Origin: ZC4RG30 sp046047615
GTDB taxonomy: Bacteria > Pseudomonadota > Gammaproteobacteria > Steroidobacterales > Steroidobacteraceae
Length of the DNA: 64,000 nt
Assembly: GCA_046047615.1 (NCBI GenBank)
Contig: JBJOHO010000012.1
Coordinates: 28,208-92,207, forward strand
Reading direction: 5' to 3'
In this document: positions 33,566 to 43,245 of the stretch, piece after piece
Numbering within the stretch: position 1 is the stretch's first letter
How the letters are laid out: every line of letters begins with the position of its first letter
Program-made: the position numbers and the translations under genes
The notes under the pieces: model-generated
The model's input: only the letters and a program-made list of their open reading frames with translations
Database searches by the model: none
Told to the model about the DNA's origin: nothing

Positions 33566-34291
33566 TCAGGCCGGCTTCGCCGCCGCGGACGCCGTGGTCT
33601 CCAGGCGCTGGATCAAGGCGTCAAGCCCCTTCTGCTCGACTTCAGGCCCGAAGTCTTCCTGGAAGCTCTTGACGTAGCTGATGCCCTCGATCACCACGTC
33701 CCAGGCACGCCACTGTCCTTGCGCATTGCGGCGCAGGCTGTAGTTGACCTTCACGATGGAGCCGCCATCGCGCCGGATCTCGGTGCGGACCGTGGCACGG
33801 GGAGCGGCCAGATCGCCCTGGAACGGCAGGAACTTCACGCGGTCGCCGGTGAAATCGATCAGGGCGTCGCCGTAGGTTTCGAGCAGCGAGCGGTAGAACG
33901 CCTTGATGAAGCGCTCACGCTGTGCGGGCGTTGCCTCCCGCCAATGCTTGCCCAACACCTGCTGGCCCGCGAAATTCACGTCGAACACCGGCAGCAGGAC
34001 GCGGTCGACGAGCTCGTAAAGCCCCTTGCGGTCCTTGCGGTAGCGGGCGCGGTTGGCGTCGATGTCGCGCAGCATGATGTCGGAGGCGGTGCGGACCAGC
34101 TCGGCCGGATGTCCGACATCGACACCCGCGGGATTGAGTTGCGCACCAGCGCCAGACTGTGGCGCGGGTGCGGCCGGTGCGGCCAGCGCCACGGGCAGGG
34201 TCGCCGTCCCCAACATGGCGAACAGCAGGCAGGACGCAGCCGTCACGCCGGTGCCACGCGGCCGGCGGAATGGGTTGCGGGTGCAGTTCAT
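33566..34291 (-). CDS. mlaC: Periplasmic phospholipid-binding protein MlaC
   Basis: A 241-residue MlaC. Signal peptide (TAASCLLFAMLGTATLPVALA), then the lipid-binding fold with VDRVLLPVFDVNFAGQQVLGKHWREATPAQRERFIKAF and WDVVIEGISYVKSF. It shuttles phospholipid between MlaA and MlaFEDB. It overlaps the mlaD stop by 4 bp. Confidence 0.95.
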   Translation of the reverse strand: MNCTRNPFRRPRGTGVTAASCLLFAMLGTATLPVALAAPAAPAPQSGAGAQLNPAGVDVGHPAELVRTASDIMLRDIDANRARYRKDRKGLYELVDRVLLPVFDVNFAGQQVLGKHWREATPAQRERFIKAFYRSLLETYGDALIDFTGDRVKFLPFQGDLAAPRATVRTEIRRDGGSIVKVNYSLRRNAQGQWRAWDVVIEGISYVKSFQEDFGPEVEQKGLDALIQRLETTASAAAKPA

Positions 34292-34779
34292 GGTGTCTCC
34301 TCTTGCTTGCCGCCCCGGTCTGCAAAGGCCGCGAACAGGCGGTTGACCAGCTTCTCCAGCACGATGGCGGACTGTGTATTGTCGATTCGACTGCCGCCGG
34401 TCAGGAAGGTTTCGGAGCCGCCTGCGTCCAGGCCGATGTACTTGGCCCCGAGCAGGCCCGAAGTCTCGATGTTGGCCCAGCTGTCATCGGGGATGCGGTC
34501 GTACTGGCGCTCGATGCCCATCTCCACGACGGCCTTGTATTCGGATTGGTCGTAACGCACAGCCGTCACACGCCCCACGCGGACGCCTGCCATCGACACC
34601 GGCGAACCCGCCTTGAGATCCCCGACGTTGTCGAAGTAGGCCGTGACCGCATAGCTCTCGGCGGCACCCAGTCCGGCGACGCGGCTGCCCGGCAACTGCG
34701 TCGTGAGGAAACCAAGGGCGGCAAAACCGAGCAGGACGAAAAGCCCGGTACCAATCTCCATGCTGCGCGATGTCGCCAT
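34288..34779 (-). CDS. mlaD: MCE-domain protein MlaD
   Basis: A 163-residue MlaD. One N-terminal transmembrane helix (GTGLFVLLGFAALGFLTTQL) is followed by a single MCE domain (YAVTAYFDNVGDLKAGSPVSMAGVRVGRV) and a C-terminal helix. It forms the hexameric periplasmic ring of the Mla transporter. It lies 17 bp after mlaE. Confidence 0.95.
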   Translation of the reverse strand: MATSRSMEIGTGLFVLLGFAALGFLTTQLPGSRVAGLGAAESYAVTAYFDNVGDLKAGSPVSMAGVRVGRVTAVRYDQSEYKAVVEMGIERQYDRIPDDSWANIETSGLLGAKYIGLDAGGSETFLTGGSRIDNTQSAIVLEKLVNRLFAAFADRGGKQEETP

Positions 34780-34796
34780 TGCCGATAGTCCTCTCG

Positions 34797-35552
34797 TCAG
34801 GTTCCCAGGAAAGCCGCGGTGAGCATGTAATCGACCAGCAGCGTCATGACCGACGACGCCACCACGGTGCGGGTGGTGGCGAGGCCCACGCCCTCGGCGG
34901 TGGGTTCCGCGTGGAAGCCCTCATAGACGGCAAGCAGGCTGCAGACCAGACCGAAAGCCAGGCTTTTGACGATGCCCTCGTTGACGTCACTGAGTTCAAC
35001 CGCAGACTGTGTCTGGGTCCAGAAGGTGCCTTGGTCGACACCCATCACCGTCACACCGACCAGTTGCGCCCCGAAGATGCCGACCAGGTTGAAGACGGCT
35101 GCCAGCAGCGGCATGGCGATGAGGCCCCCGAGAAAGCGCGGCGCGACCACGCGGGCGACAGGATCGACGGCCATCATCTGCATCGCCGTGAGTTGGTCGG
35201 TGGCGCGCATCAGCCCGATCTCGGAGGTCAGCGCCGTGCCAGCACGACCGGCGAACAGCAGGGCGGTGACCACGGGGCCCAGCTCCTTCAGCAGGCCGAG
35301 GGTCGCAGCGGCGCCCAGCGCCGACTCGCTGCCGAAGCGCGCGAGCAGGTCATAGCCCTGCAAGCCCAGCACCATGCCCACGAACAAGCCGCAGAGCATG
35401 ACGATGACCAGCGAGCGGGCACCGCAGTTGTAGACCTGCTGCGTGACCAGACGTGGACGCAGCAGGACGCGCCGCGACGCGGCGAGAACCTGCAGGAGGA
35501 ACAGGGCGATGGCGCCGAGGCGGGCGACGCTGGAGACGGGACGCAGGCTCAT
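34797..35552 (-). CDS. mlaE: Phospholipid transport permease MlaE
   Basis: A 251-residue permease with five or six hydrophobic segments and the family stretch VTALLFAGRAGTALTSEIGLMRATDQLTAMQMMAVDPV. Forms the membrane part of the Mla ABC transporter with MlaF. Overlaps mlaF by 4 bp (ATGA). Confidence 0.96.
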   Translation of the reverse strand: MSLRPVSSVARLGAIALFLLQVLAASRRVLLRPRLVTQQVYNCGARSLVIVMLCGLFVGMVLGLQGYDLLARFGSESALGAAATLGLLKELGPVVTALLFAGRAGTALTSEIGLMRATDQLTAMQMMAVDPVARVVAPRFLGGLIAMPLLAAVFNLVGIFGAQLVGVTVMGVDQGTFWTQTQSAVELSDVNEGIVKSLAFGLVCSLLAVYEGFHAEPTAEGVGLATTRTVVASSVMTLLVDYMLTAAFLGT

Positions 35553-36382
35553 GGTGCATCCGCCTCCAGCAAACTCGCGTGGTACTCGGGCGCGGGGTAA
35601 TGGAACGGCACCGGCCCATCCGCACTGCCCTGCATGAACTGGCGCACGGCGGCGTCGCCGGAATTCATGAGTTCGCCCGCCGTACCCGACGCCGCCACGC
35701 GGCCTCCCGACAGCAGATAGCTGTGGTCGGCGATGCTCGAGACTTCCTGCACGTCGTGCGAGACGACGACGCTGGTGATGCCCAGGGCATCGTTGAGTTC
35801 GCGGATCAGGCCACAGACCACGCCCATGGAGATCGGGTCCAGCCCCACGAAGGGCTCATCGTAGATGAGGATCTCCGGATCCATGACGATCGCACGCGCC
35901 AAAGCCACGCGCCGCGCCATGCCGCCGGAGAGCTCCTGCGGCATGAGCCGCGCCGCGCCGCGCAGGCCGACGGCCTGCAGTTTCATCAGCACCAGACGGC
36001 GCAGCAGGTCTTCGGGCAGGCGGCTGTGCTCGCGCACGGGGAAGGCCACGTTCTCGAACACATCAAGGTCGGTGAGCAACGCGCCGTTCTGGAACAGCAT
36101 GCCCATGCGACGTCGCAACTGCAGCAGGGCCTCGCCACGGAGCGCGGACAGGTCCTGGCCGAAGACGTGGACCGAGCCGCGCGTCGGGCGCTGCTGGCCG
36201 GTGATGAGCCGCAACAGCGTGGTCTTGCCGGTGCCGCTGGGCCCCATCACCGCGGTGATGCTGCCGCGCTCGACCTGGATATGCGCGTCCTCGAAGATCA
36301 CACGCTTGCCCACGGCATAGTGGACGCCGCGGACATCGATGACGGGATCGCGCGCGCCCGCGGCGGTCATGGCTGCGGCCAT
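35549..36382 (-). CDS. mlaF: Phospholipid transport ATPase MlaF
   Basis: A 277-residue ABC ATPase. Walker A GPSGTGKTT, Q-loop FQNGALLTDLDVFENVAFP, signature LSGGMARRVALARA, Walker B ILIYDEPFVGLDP and the switch His in VVSHD are intact. It is first gene of mlaFEDCB. The start is uncertain: ATG 36382 is listed, ATG 36370 (MTAAGARDPV) is also possible. Divergent from sufR. Confidence 0.94.
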   Translation of the reverse strand: MAAAMTAAGARDPVIDVRGVHYAVGKRVIFEDAHIQVERGSITAVMGPSGTGKTTLLRLITGQQRPTRGSVHVFGQDLSALRGEALLQLRRRMGMLFQNGALLTDLDVFENVAFPVREHSRLPEDLLRRLVLMKLQAVGLRGAARLMPQELSGGMARRVALARAIVMDPEILIYDEPFVGLDPISMGVVCGLIRELNDALGITSVVVSHDVQEVSSIADHSYLLSGGRVAASGTAGELMNSGDAAVRQFMQGSADGPVPFHYPAPEYHASLLEADAP

Positions 36383-36509
36383 CCCGTCGCGTTGGCGCAA
36401 AATGCAGAGTGTCTGGAAAACCTTCGTTCCATCAGGGGCGGAAGGATAGCAAAGCCCGCCGCCGACCGGGGCTGTCGCCGCGGCACCACATCGCGAGCCG
36501 GGTCACGGA

Positions 36510-36543
36510 TGACAGTCTGCCGCTTACAGGACTAAAATAGTCC
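36510..36543 (+). promoter_or_regulatory. suf operon promoter with overlapping dyad operator
   Basis: -35 TGACAG (36510-36515), 17-bp spacer, -10 TAAAAT (36533-36538). A perfect dyad GGACTA-AAA-TAGTCC (36529-36543) sits over the -10. It lies 25 bp before the regulator gene and is the natural candidate for the operator of the Rrf2-type regulator it precedes. Confidence 0.75.
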
Positions 36544-36568
36544 CAGTTGCGATGGGAGGCCCAAGGAC

Positions 36569-37048
36569 ATGCTGAGGATCGGCAAACTCACGGACTACGC
36601 GACGGTGCTTCTGGCCGCGCTCGCCGGCGAGCCGGATCGGCAGCAGACTGCCACCGAACTGGCCGAACGCACGGGCGTGGCCAGCCCCACGGTCAGCAAG
36701 CTGCTCAAGCAGCTGCAGCGGGCGGGCCTTGTGCTGTCGTCCCGCGGTCTGCATGGCGGCTACCGCCTGGCGCGGCCGGCCGCGCAGATCAGCGCCGCCG
36801 CCATCCTCGAAGCGCTGGAGGGCCCGCCGCGCCTGACAGACTGTGCCGGCAGCGACCACGACCGCTGCGATCTGGAAGCCACCTGCAGGGTCGGAAGCGC
36901 GTGGCAGCGTTTGAACCGCGCCATCCACCAGTCCCTGCAGGATGTCACGCTCTCCGACCTCGCCGGCCTTGAAACCTCGACCACGCGCTATGCCGCCTTC
37001 GAAGTCCGGCTGCGCAACGGCATGAATGCGGGAGCACGCCGACCATGA
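36569..37048 (+). CDS. Rrf2-family regulator of the SUF system
   Basis: A 159-residue Rrf2/IscR-type repressor. The winged helix (LTDYATVLLAALAG ... VASPTVSKLLKQLQRAGLVLSSRGLHGGYRLAR) is followed by Cys92, Cys100 and Cys106 (DCAGSDHDRCDLEATC), the usual [2Fe-2S] ligands, so it can sense cluster supply. GGAGG precedes ATG 36569. It overlaps sufB by 4 bp and is the first gene of the operon, with a dyad in its promoter; autoregulation is inferred. Proteobacterial relatives are annotated as SUF system regulator (SufR); they are not the cyanobacterial DeoR-type SufR. Confidence 0.92.
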   Translation: MLRIGKLTDYATVLLAALAGEPDRQQTATELAERTGVASPTVSKLLKQLQRAGLVLSSRGLHGGYRLARPAAQISAAAILEALEGPPRLTDCAGSDHDRCDLEATCRVGSAWQRLNRAIHQSLQDVTLSDLAGLETSTTRYAAFEVRLRNGMNAGARRP

Positions 37049-38489
37049 GCACACCCGAAGGCACGCTGGACCAGGTGCTGGCGCGCGGCTACCAGCATGG
37101 GTTCGTCACGGACATCGAATCCGACACGCTGCCGCCGGGCCTTGACCGCGACGTGGTGCGGCACATCTCGCGCATGAAGGGCGAACCGCAGTTCCTGCTC
37201 GACTGGCGCCTGCGCGCGCTGGACCGCTGGTACGGCATGAAGGAGCCTCACTGGGCCAAGCTGGGCTACAAGCCGATCGACTACCAGGACATCTCCTACT
37301 ACTCGGCGCCCAAGCAGCGCAGTGATGCCCCCAAGAGCTTGTCCGAAGTGGACCCGAAGCTGCTGCAGACCTACGAGAAGCTGGGCGTGCCGCTGCACGA
37401 GCGCGCCCGCCTGGCCGGCGTCGCGGTGGACGCGGTGTTCGACAGTGTCTCCGTGGCCACGACCTTCAAGGACCGGCTGTCGAAGGCGGGCGTCATCTTC
37501 TGCCCGTTCTCGGAAGCGGTGAAATCGCACCCGGAACTGATCGAGCGCTGGCTCGGCAGCGTGGTGCCGTACGCGGACAACTTCTTCGCGGCCTTGAATT
37601 CGGCGGTGTTCACGGACGGTTCTTTCGTCTACATCCCCAAAGGCGTGCGCTGCCCGATGGAACTCTCCACCTACTTCCGCATCAACGCGGCCAAGACGGG
37701 GCAGTTCGAGCGCACGCTCATCGTTGCGGACGAAGGCAGCCACGTCAGCTACCTTGAGGGCTGCACTGCGCCGATGCGCGATGAGAACCAGCTGCACGCT
37801 GCCGTGGTGGAACTGCTGGCGCTGGATGACGCCGAGATCAAGTACTCCACGGTGCAGAACTGGTATCCGGGCGACGAGAATGGCGTCGGCGGGATCTACA
37901 ACTTCGTCACCAAGCGGGGCGAGTGCCGCGGCCGCAACGCCAAGATCAGCTGGACCCAGGTCGAGACGGGATCGGCGATCACCTGGAAATATCCGAGCTG
38001 CGTGCTCCGCGGCGAGAACTCCGTCGGCGAATTCCATTCTGTGGCCGTGACCAACAACCTGCAGCAGGCAGACACCGGCACGAAGATGATCCACATCGGC
38101 CCCAACACGCGCAGCACCATCGTGGCCAAGGGCATTTCGGCCGGACGGTCGCAGAGCACCTACCGGGGGTTGGTCAGCGTGCTGCCGGGCGCTGCAGGCG
38201 CGCGCAATTTCACGCAATGCGATTCGCTGCTGATCGGCCCGCGCTGTGGTGCGCACACGATTCCCTACATCGAGGTGCAGAACCCCACGGCCAAGGTCGA
38301 GCACGAAGCCAGCACCTCGCGCATCGGCGAAGACCAGTTGTTCTACTGCCTGCAGCGCGGCCTCTCCCAGGAGGACGCTGTGAATCTCATCGTCAACGGG
38401 TTCTGCAAGTCCGTGTTCCGCGAACTGCCCATGGAGTTCGCCGTGGAGGCGCAGAACCTGCTGGCCGTCAGCCTGGAAGGAGCCGTCGG

Positions 38490-38493
<4 letters not shown>
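37045..38493 (+). CDS. sufB: Fe-S assembly scaffold SufB
   Basis: A 482-residue SufB. The start GYQHGFVTDIESDTLP, the ARNFTQCDSLLIG cysteine region and VEHEASTSRIGEDQLFY match the family, with the Cys and Glu needed for cluster assembly. It forms the SufBC2D complex that receives persulfide sulfur. Its ATG overlaps the regulator stop and its stop overlaps sufC. Confidence 0.97.
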
Positions 38494-39251
<758 letters not shown>

Positions 39252-39252
39252 C

Positions 39253-40536
39253 ATGGCGCACGAGGAACACGGCGCGGCAGACCTGCTCCCGGCAGGCTTC
39301 CCGCAGCGCATCCTGGCCTTGGCCTCCGGACTGGACCCGGCGCGGGCGCAGTTGCTGTCGCGCGTCGCCGAACTCGGCCTGCCGGGTCTGCGCGACGACC
39401 ATTGGCGCCACGCCAACCTGCGGCGCATGGGCCGGTCGGCACTGCATCCTGCAGCCCTCACGCAGCCAGGACCCGACCGAGGCACACTGGCGCTGCCCCC
39501 TGCCCTGCCTGGACTGCAACGATTGGTGATGGTCGATGGCAGGCCCTGCCAGCCACTGTCCGACGCCGGCGCATGGGCGATGCTTGGAGAAGACCACTCT
39601 CCTCTCGACGATGACGCCACCCTGCAGGGTGGCGAGCAGCGCTTCGCGCTGCTGTGCGAGGCTTTGGCACCCTGCCGGCCCACGCTGCGTCTGCCCGACG
39701 GCGCAGCCCTGGAAATCCTGCACCTGCTGCGCACCACCGCAGACCCAGGCAGCTGTTACCCCTTGCTGCACGTCCAGGTCGCGGCCGGTGCCAAGGCACA
39801 GCTGGTCGAACGTCACCTTGGGGGCACCGGACCGCAGGCTTTCTGCGCCAGTCTCCTCAAGTTGGCCGTGGCGCAGGACGCCACCCTCGTGATGCTGCGG
39901 CTCAACGGCGCGGATGAGGACAGCCACGCGCTGCACCACCTGCGGGCGCAGATCGCCGAAGCCGGCGTGCTTGAACTCACCTGCGTCGACGTCGGCGGTG
40001 CGGCTGTGCATCACGGCGTTGACGTGCTGCTGGAGGGCCGCGGCGCGGGTGTGGGCATCAATCTGCTGATGCTCGGCCATGCGCAGCGCAACGTGGATGC
40101 GCGTCTCGACGTGCGTCACGGGGTGCCGGACACCACCAGCCGCCAGTGCGTGCGTGCCATTGCCAATGACCGCTCCACGCTGTCGGCCACCAGCCGCGTC
40201 GAGGTGCTGGGGTCGGCACCCGGCAGCCAGTCGCGCCAGTCCCTGAAGGGACTGCTCGGCGACCGCCACGCCAGCATCAATTTGCGTCCGCAGCTGGAGA
40301 TCCTCACCGACGACGTGCAGGCAAGCCATGGCGCCACGACGGGTGCGCTCGACGAGAACATGCTGTTCTACCTGCTGTCGCGTGGGATCGATGCCGCCAC
40401 GGCGCGCCAACTGCTGGAGTGGGCCTTTGCCAGCGACGTGCTGGCGCAGATCGAGCCCGCGCCACTGCGCCGCGAGGTGGAACGGGACGCCCTCGCCCGG
40501 CTGGACAACACCGCTGCGCGGGAGGCCTCCGCATGA
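39253..40536 (+). CDS. sufD: Fe-S assembly protein SufD
   Basis: A 427-residue SufD. The N-terminus is weakly conserved (RILALASGLDPARAQLLSRVAELGLPGLRDDHWRHANL); the C-terminal core has the essential His in ASHGATTGALDENMLFYLLSRGI. Paralogue of SufB and its partner in the scaffold. ATG 39253 lies 1 bp after the sufC stop and the gene overlaps sufS by 4 bp. Confidence 0.95.
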   Translation: MAHEEHGAADLLPAGFPQRILALASGLDPARAQLLSRVAELGLPGLRDDHWRHANLRRMGRSALHPAALTQPGPDRGTLALPPALPGLQRLVMVDGRPCQPLSDAGAWAMLGEDHSPLDDDATLQGGEQRFALLCEALAPCRPTLRLPDGAALEILHLLRTTADPGSCYPLLHVQVAAGAKAQLVERHLGGTGPQAFCASLLKLAVAQDATLVMLRLNGADEDSHALHHLRAQIAEAGVLELTCVDVGGAAVHHGVDVLLEGRGAGVGINLLMLGHAQRNVDARLDVRHGVPDTTSRQCVRAIANDRSTLSATSRVEVLGSAPGSQSRQSLKGLLGDRHASINLRPQLEILTDDVQASHGATTGALDENMLFYLLSRGIDAATARQLLEWAFASDVLAQIEPAPLRREVERDALARLDNTAAREASA

Positions 40537-41771
40537 CCACCGGGACAACGACGGCATACGACTGGGCCCGCGTCCGCAGCGACTTTCCCCTGCTGGCTCG
40601 CCAAGTCAATGGCAAGCCATTGGCCTATCTCGACAGCGCGGCGTCCAGCCAGCGGCCGCGTGCCGTGCTGCAGGCCGTGGAGCACTACGAGACACAGCTG
40701 CATTCCAACGTCCATCGGGGCGTCCACACCTTGAGCCAACTGGCCACGGACGCCTTCGAGGCAGCACGCGAGCGCGCACGCCGCTTCATCAACGCGCACA
40801 GCAGCGCAGAGGTGCTGTTCACCCGTGGCACCACCGAAGGCATCAACCTGGTGGCGCAGAGCTGGGCCCGCGCGCAACTGGGTCCGGGCGACGAGATCTT
40901 GGTCACCTCGCTCGAGCATCACGCGAACCTCGTCCCGTGGCAGATGGCCTGCGCCGCCACCGGCGCGCGGATCGTGGTGGTGCCGATCAACGACCGCGGT
41001 GAGGTCGAACCTGAAGCTTTCGCGGCTTGCCTGTCGCCGCGCACTCGCCTGGCGGCGATCACCCATGTCTCCAATGCCCTGGGCAGCATCCTGCCGGTGC
41101 GGGAACTGGTGTCCCTTGCGCGTGCACGAGGCATCGTCACGCTCATCGACGGCGCCCAGGCCATTGCGCACGAGATCGTCGATGTGCAGGCCATCGGCTG
41201 CGACTTCTATGCCTTCTCCGGCCACAAGCTCTACGCCCCCACGGGCACCGGCGTGCTCTATGGGCGCCGCGCGCTGCTGGAGGCCATGCCGCCATGGCAG
41301 GGCGGCGGCGACATGATCCGCACGGTCGGCTTCCATCAGAGCACCTACAACGACCTGCCATGGAAGTTCGAGGCGGGTACGCCCAATATCAGCGGCGCCA
41401 TTGGCCTGGCGGCGGCCATGGACTACGTGGAGACGCTGGGCCTCAGCCGCATCGCCGCCCACGAACACAGCCTGCTGCAACAGGCCACGGCAGGCCTGCT
41501 CGACATCCCCGGCATCCGCCTGCACGGCACGGCGGCCCACAAGGCGGGCGTGCTGTCGTTCACGCTCGAGGGCGTGCACCCGCATGATCTGGGCACGATC
41601 CTCGACCATGAAGGCGTGGCGATCCGGGCCGGGCACCACTGCGCCATGCCGCTCATGGAACTGCTCGGGCTGCCGGCCACGGCGCGGGCGTCGTTCGCCT
41701 GCTACAGCACCCCGGCCGAGGTGCAACAACTGCTGGCCGCCGTGCAGCGCGCCCGCGAGGTCTTCCTCTGA
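40533..41771 (+). CDS. sufS: Cysteine desulfurase SufS
   Basis: A 412-residue group II cysteine desulfurase. PLP Lys in YAFSGHKLYAPTG, His in EHHANLVPW, and the catalytic Cys in IRAGHHCAMPLMELLG. It supplies persulfide sulfur. It overlaps the next gene by 1 bp (TGATG), so SufU is translationally coupled to it. Confidence 0.97.
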   Translation: MTTGTTTAYDWARVRSDFPLLARQVNGKPLAYLDSAASSQRPRAVLQAVEHYETQLHSNVHRGVHTLSQLATDAFEAARERARRFINAHSSAEVLFTRGTTEGINLVAQSWARAQLGPGDEILVTSLEHHANLVPWQMACAATGARIVVVPINDRGEVEPEAFAACLSPRTRLAAITHVSNALGSILPVRELVSLARARGIVTLIDGAQAIAHEIVDVQAIGCDFYAFSGHKLYAPTGTGVLYGRRALLEAMPPWQGGGDMIRTVGFHQSTYNDLPWKFEAGTPNISGAIGLAAAMDYVETLGLSRIAAHEHSLLQQATAGLLDIPGIRLHGTAAHKAGVLSFTLEGVHPHDLGTILDHEGVAIRAGHHCAMPLMELLGLPATARASFACYSTPAEVQQLLAAVQRAREVFL

Positions 41772-42232
41772 TGCAACTCGACGACCTGTACCGCGAAGTC
41801 ATCCTCGACCACAACAAGCATCCCCGCAACCGCGGCCGCCTGGACCCGGCGGACGCGGAGGCCAAAGGACACAACCCCCTCTGCGGTGATCGCCTCGACA
41901 TCACGCTGCGCATGGACGGCAATACCGTGCAGGACCTGCGCTTCGAAGGCAACGGCTGCGCCATATCCGTCGCCTCGACGTCACTGATGACCGAAGCCGT
42001 GAAGGGCAAGGACCGCGCCGCGATCGCCGCCCTTTTCGAGCGCGTGCACGCGCTGCTGACCCAGCCCGATGCGCCGGCCGAAGGCCTCGGCAAATTGGCG
42101 GCGCTGTCGGGCGTGCGCGAGTTCCCGGCACGCGTCAAGTGCGCCAGCCTGTGCTGGCACACGCTCAACGCCGCACTCGCGCAACACGATGCCAACCCAG
42201 CACACGGCGATGCCGCCATTTCCACCGAGTAA
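41771..42232 (+). CDS. sufU: SufU-type sulfur acceptor/scaffold protein
   Basis: A 153-residue SufU/IscU-like protein. The zinc or cluster ligands are in NPLCGDR, GNGCAIS and VKCASLCWHTL, and the SufU-type insertion of about 20 residues (DAPAEGLGKLAALSG) between the second and third cysteine is present, which separates it from IscU. SufU activates SufS by accepting its persulfide in Gram-positives. It takes the position held by sufE in E. coli; no sufE is seen in this window. Confidence 0.93.
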   Translation: MQLDDLYREVILDHNKHPRNRGRLDPADAEAKGHNPLCGDRLDITLRMDGNTVQDLRFEGNGCAISVASTSLMTEAVKGKDRAAIAALFERVHALLTQPDAPAEGLGKLAALSGVREFPARVKCASLCWHTLNAALAQHDANPAHGDAAISTE

Positions 42233-42235
42233 TCC

Positions 42236-42787
42236 ATGCGCGGACACGACAACGAACCGTTCATCATCCAGAGGTCGGTGGAGGCCGTGATGGTGCCTGC
42301 AGGCACCAGCGTGACGCTGCAGCCAGGCCAGGCCGGCTACATCACGCAGGCGCTGGGTGGCAGTTTCACGCTGTACATCGAGGGCAACCTGTTCAGGCTC
42401 GCCGGTGCAGAGGCCGACGCCATCGGCAAGGAGACCATCGCCGCGCCGGAACTGCCAGAGAACGCGACTGAAGAGGATGTCCGCGAAGCTGCCTGGCAAC
42501 AGATGCGCAGCTGCTACGACCCGGAGATCCCCATCAACATCGTGGAATTGGGCTTGATCTACGACTGCAGCGTTGCGCCGAACACGGACGGCACGCGGGA
42601 TGTCGACGTGAAGATGACGCTGACGGCACCCGGCTGCGGCATGGGCGAGGTGCTCGTGCAGGACGTCAAGGAGAAGATCGAGCTGATCCCGACGGTGCGG
42701 GAAGCCAAGGTTGAACTCGTGTTCGACCCGCCGTGGAACCAGGCCATGATGTCGGAAGCGGCGCGTCTGCAGACCGGGATGTACTGA
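42236..42787 (+). CDS. sufT: Fe-S maturation protein SufT (DUF59)
   Basis: A 183-residue SufT. An N-terminal beta domain (VPAGTSVTLQPGQAGYITQALGGSFTLYIEG) precedes the DUF59 domain with CYDPEIPINIVELGLIYDC and LTAPGCGMGEVL. SufT helps deliver clusters to client enzymes in other bacteria. Last gene of the suf operon, 3 bp after sufU; the phosphatase gene follows at 2 bp. Confidence 0.94.
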   Translation: MRGHDNEPFIIQRSVEAVMVPAGTSVTLQPGQAGYITQALGGSFTLYIEGNLFRLAGAEADAIGKETIAAPELPENATEEDVREAAWQQMRSCYDPEIPINIVELGLIYDCSVAPNTDGTRDVDVKMTLTAPGCGMGEVLVQDVKEKIELIPTVREAKVELVFDPPWNQAMMSEAARLQTGMY

Positions 42788-42789
42788 GC

Positions 42790-43245
42790 ATGGCGCGACT
42801 GACGCTGTTGCGGCACGGTCGTGCCGCAGGGCCCGCGGGGACCGCTGCCGACTTCGATCGGGCCCTCGATGGACAGGGACGCGCCGAAGCGCGGGCGGCA
42901 GGCGCTGCCATCGCCCAGATCAGCCGCGGCGATGTGCTGGTCCTGTTCAGCAGTGCGCGCCGCACCCGCGAGACCGCCGAGTTGGTCGGCGAGGCGCTGG
43001 AGGCGAATGGCCACTGCCAGCTGTACTGGCAGGAGCAACCTGACCTCTATCTGGCGTCGGCACCCCTGATCGCCCGTGCGCTGCGCGAAGCCCACGCCGC
43101 GCATCCGCGGCACGCCCTGCTGCTGGTCGGCCACAACCTCGGCCTGAGCGAGCTTGCCGCACGCCTCGGCGCACTGCCCGGCGGCCAGCTCGGAACCGGC
43201 GAGTGGACCAGCCTCCCCGACTACCAGCCTGAGGCCATGCCGTAG
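42790..43245 (+). CDS. SixA-like phosphohistidine phosphatase
   Basis: A 151-residue histidine phosphatase. The catalytic RHG is in LTLLRHGRAA and the second His in LLVGHNLGLSELA; SSARRTRETAEL is the phosphate-binding segment. SixA removes phosphate from phosphohistidine in phosphotransfer proteins in E. coli; the target here is unknown. ATG 42790 is 2 bp after sufT, so it reads from the suf promoter. The last 25 bp overlap the convergent secreted-protein gene. Confidence 0.85.
   Translation: MARLTLLRHGRAAGPAGTAADFDRALDGQGRAEARAAGAAIAQISRGDVLVLFSSARRTRETAELVGEALEANGHCQLYWQEQPDLYLASAPLIARALREAHAAHPRHALLLVGHNLGLSELAARLGALPGGQLGTGEWTSLPDYQPEAMP

Noticed and set aside
41653..42306. 217-codon open frame antisense to sufS/sufU
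   Set aside because: It mirrors two overlapping conserved genes and has no recognisable product.
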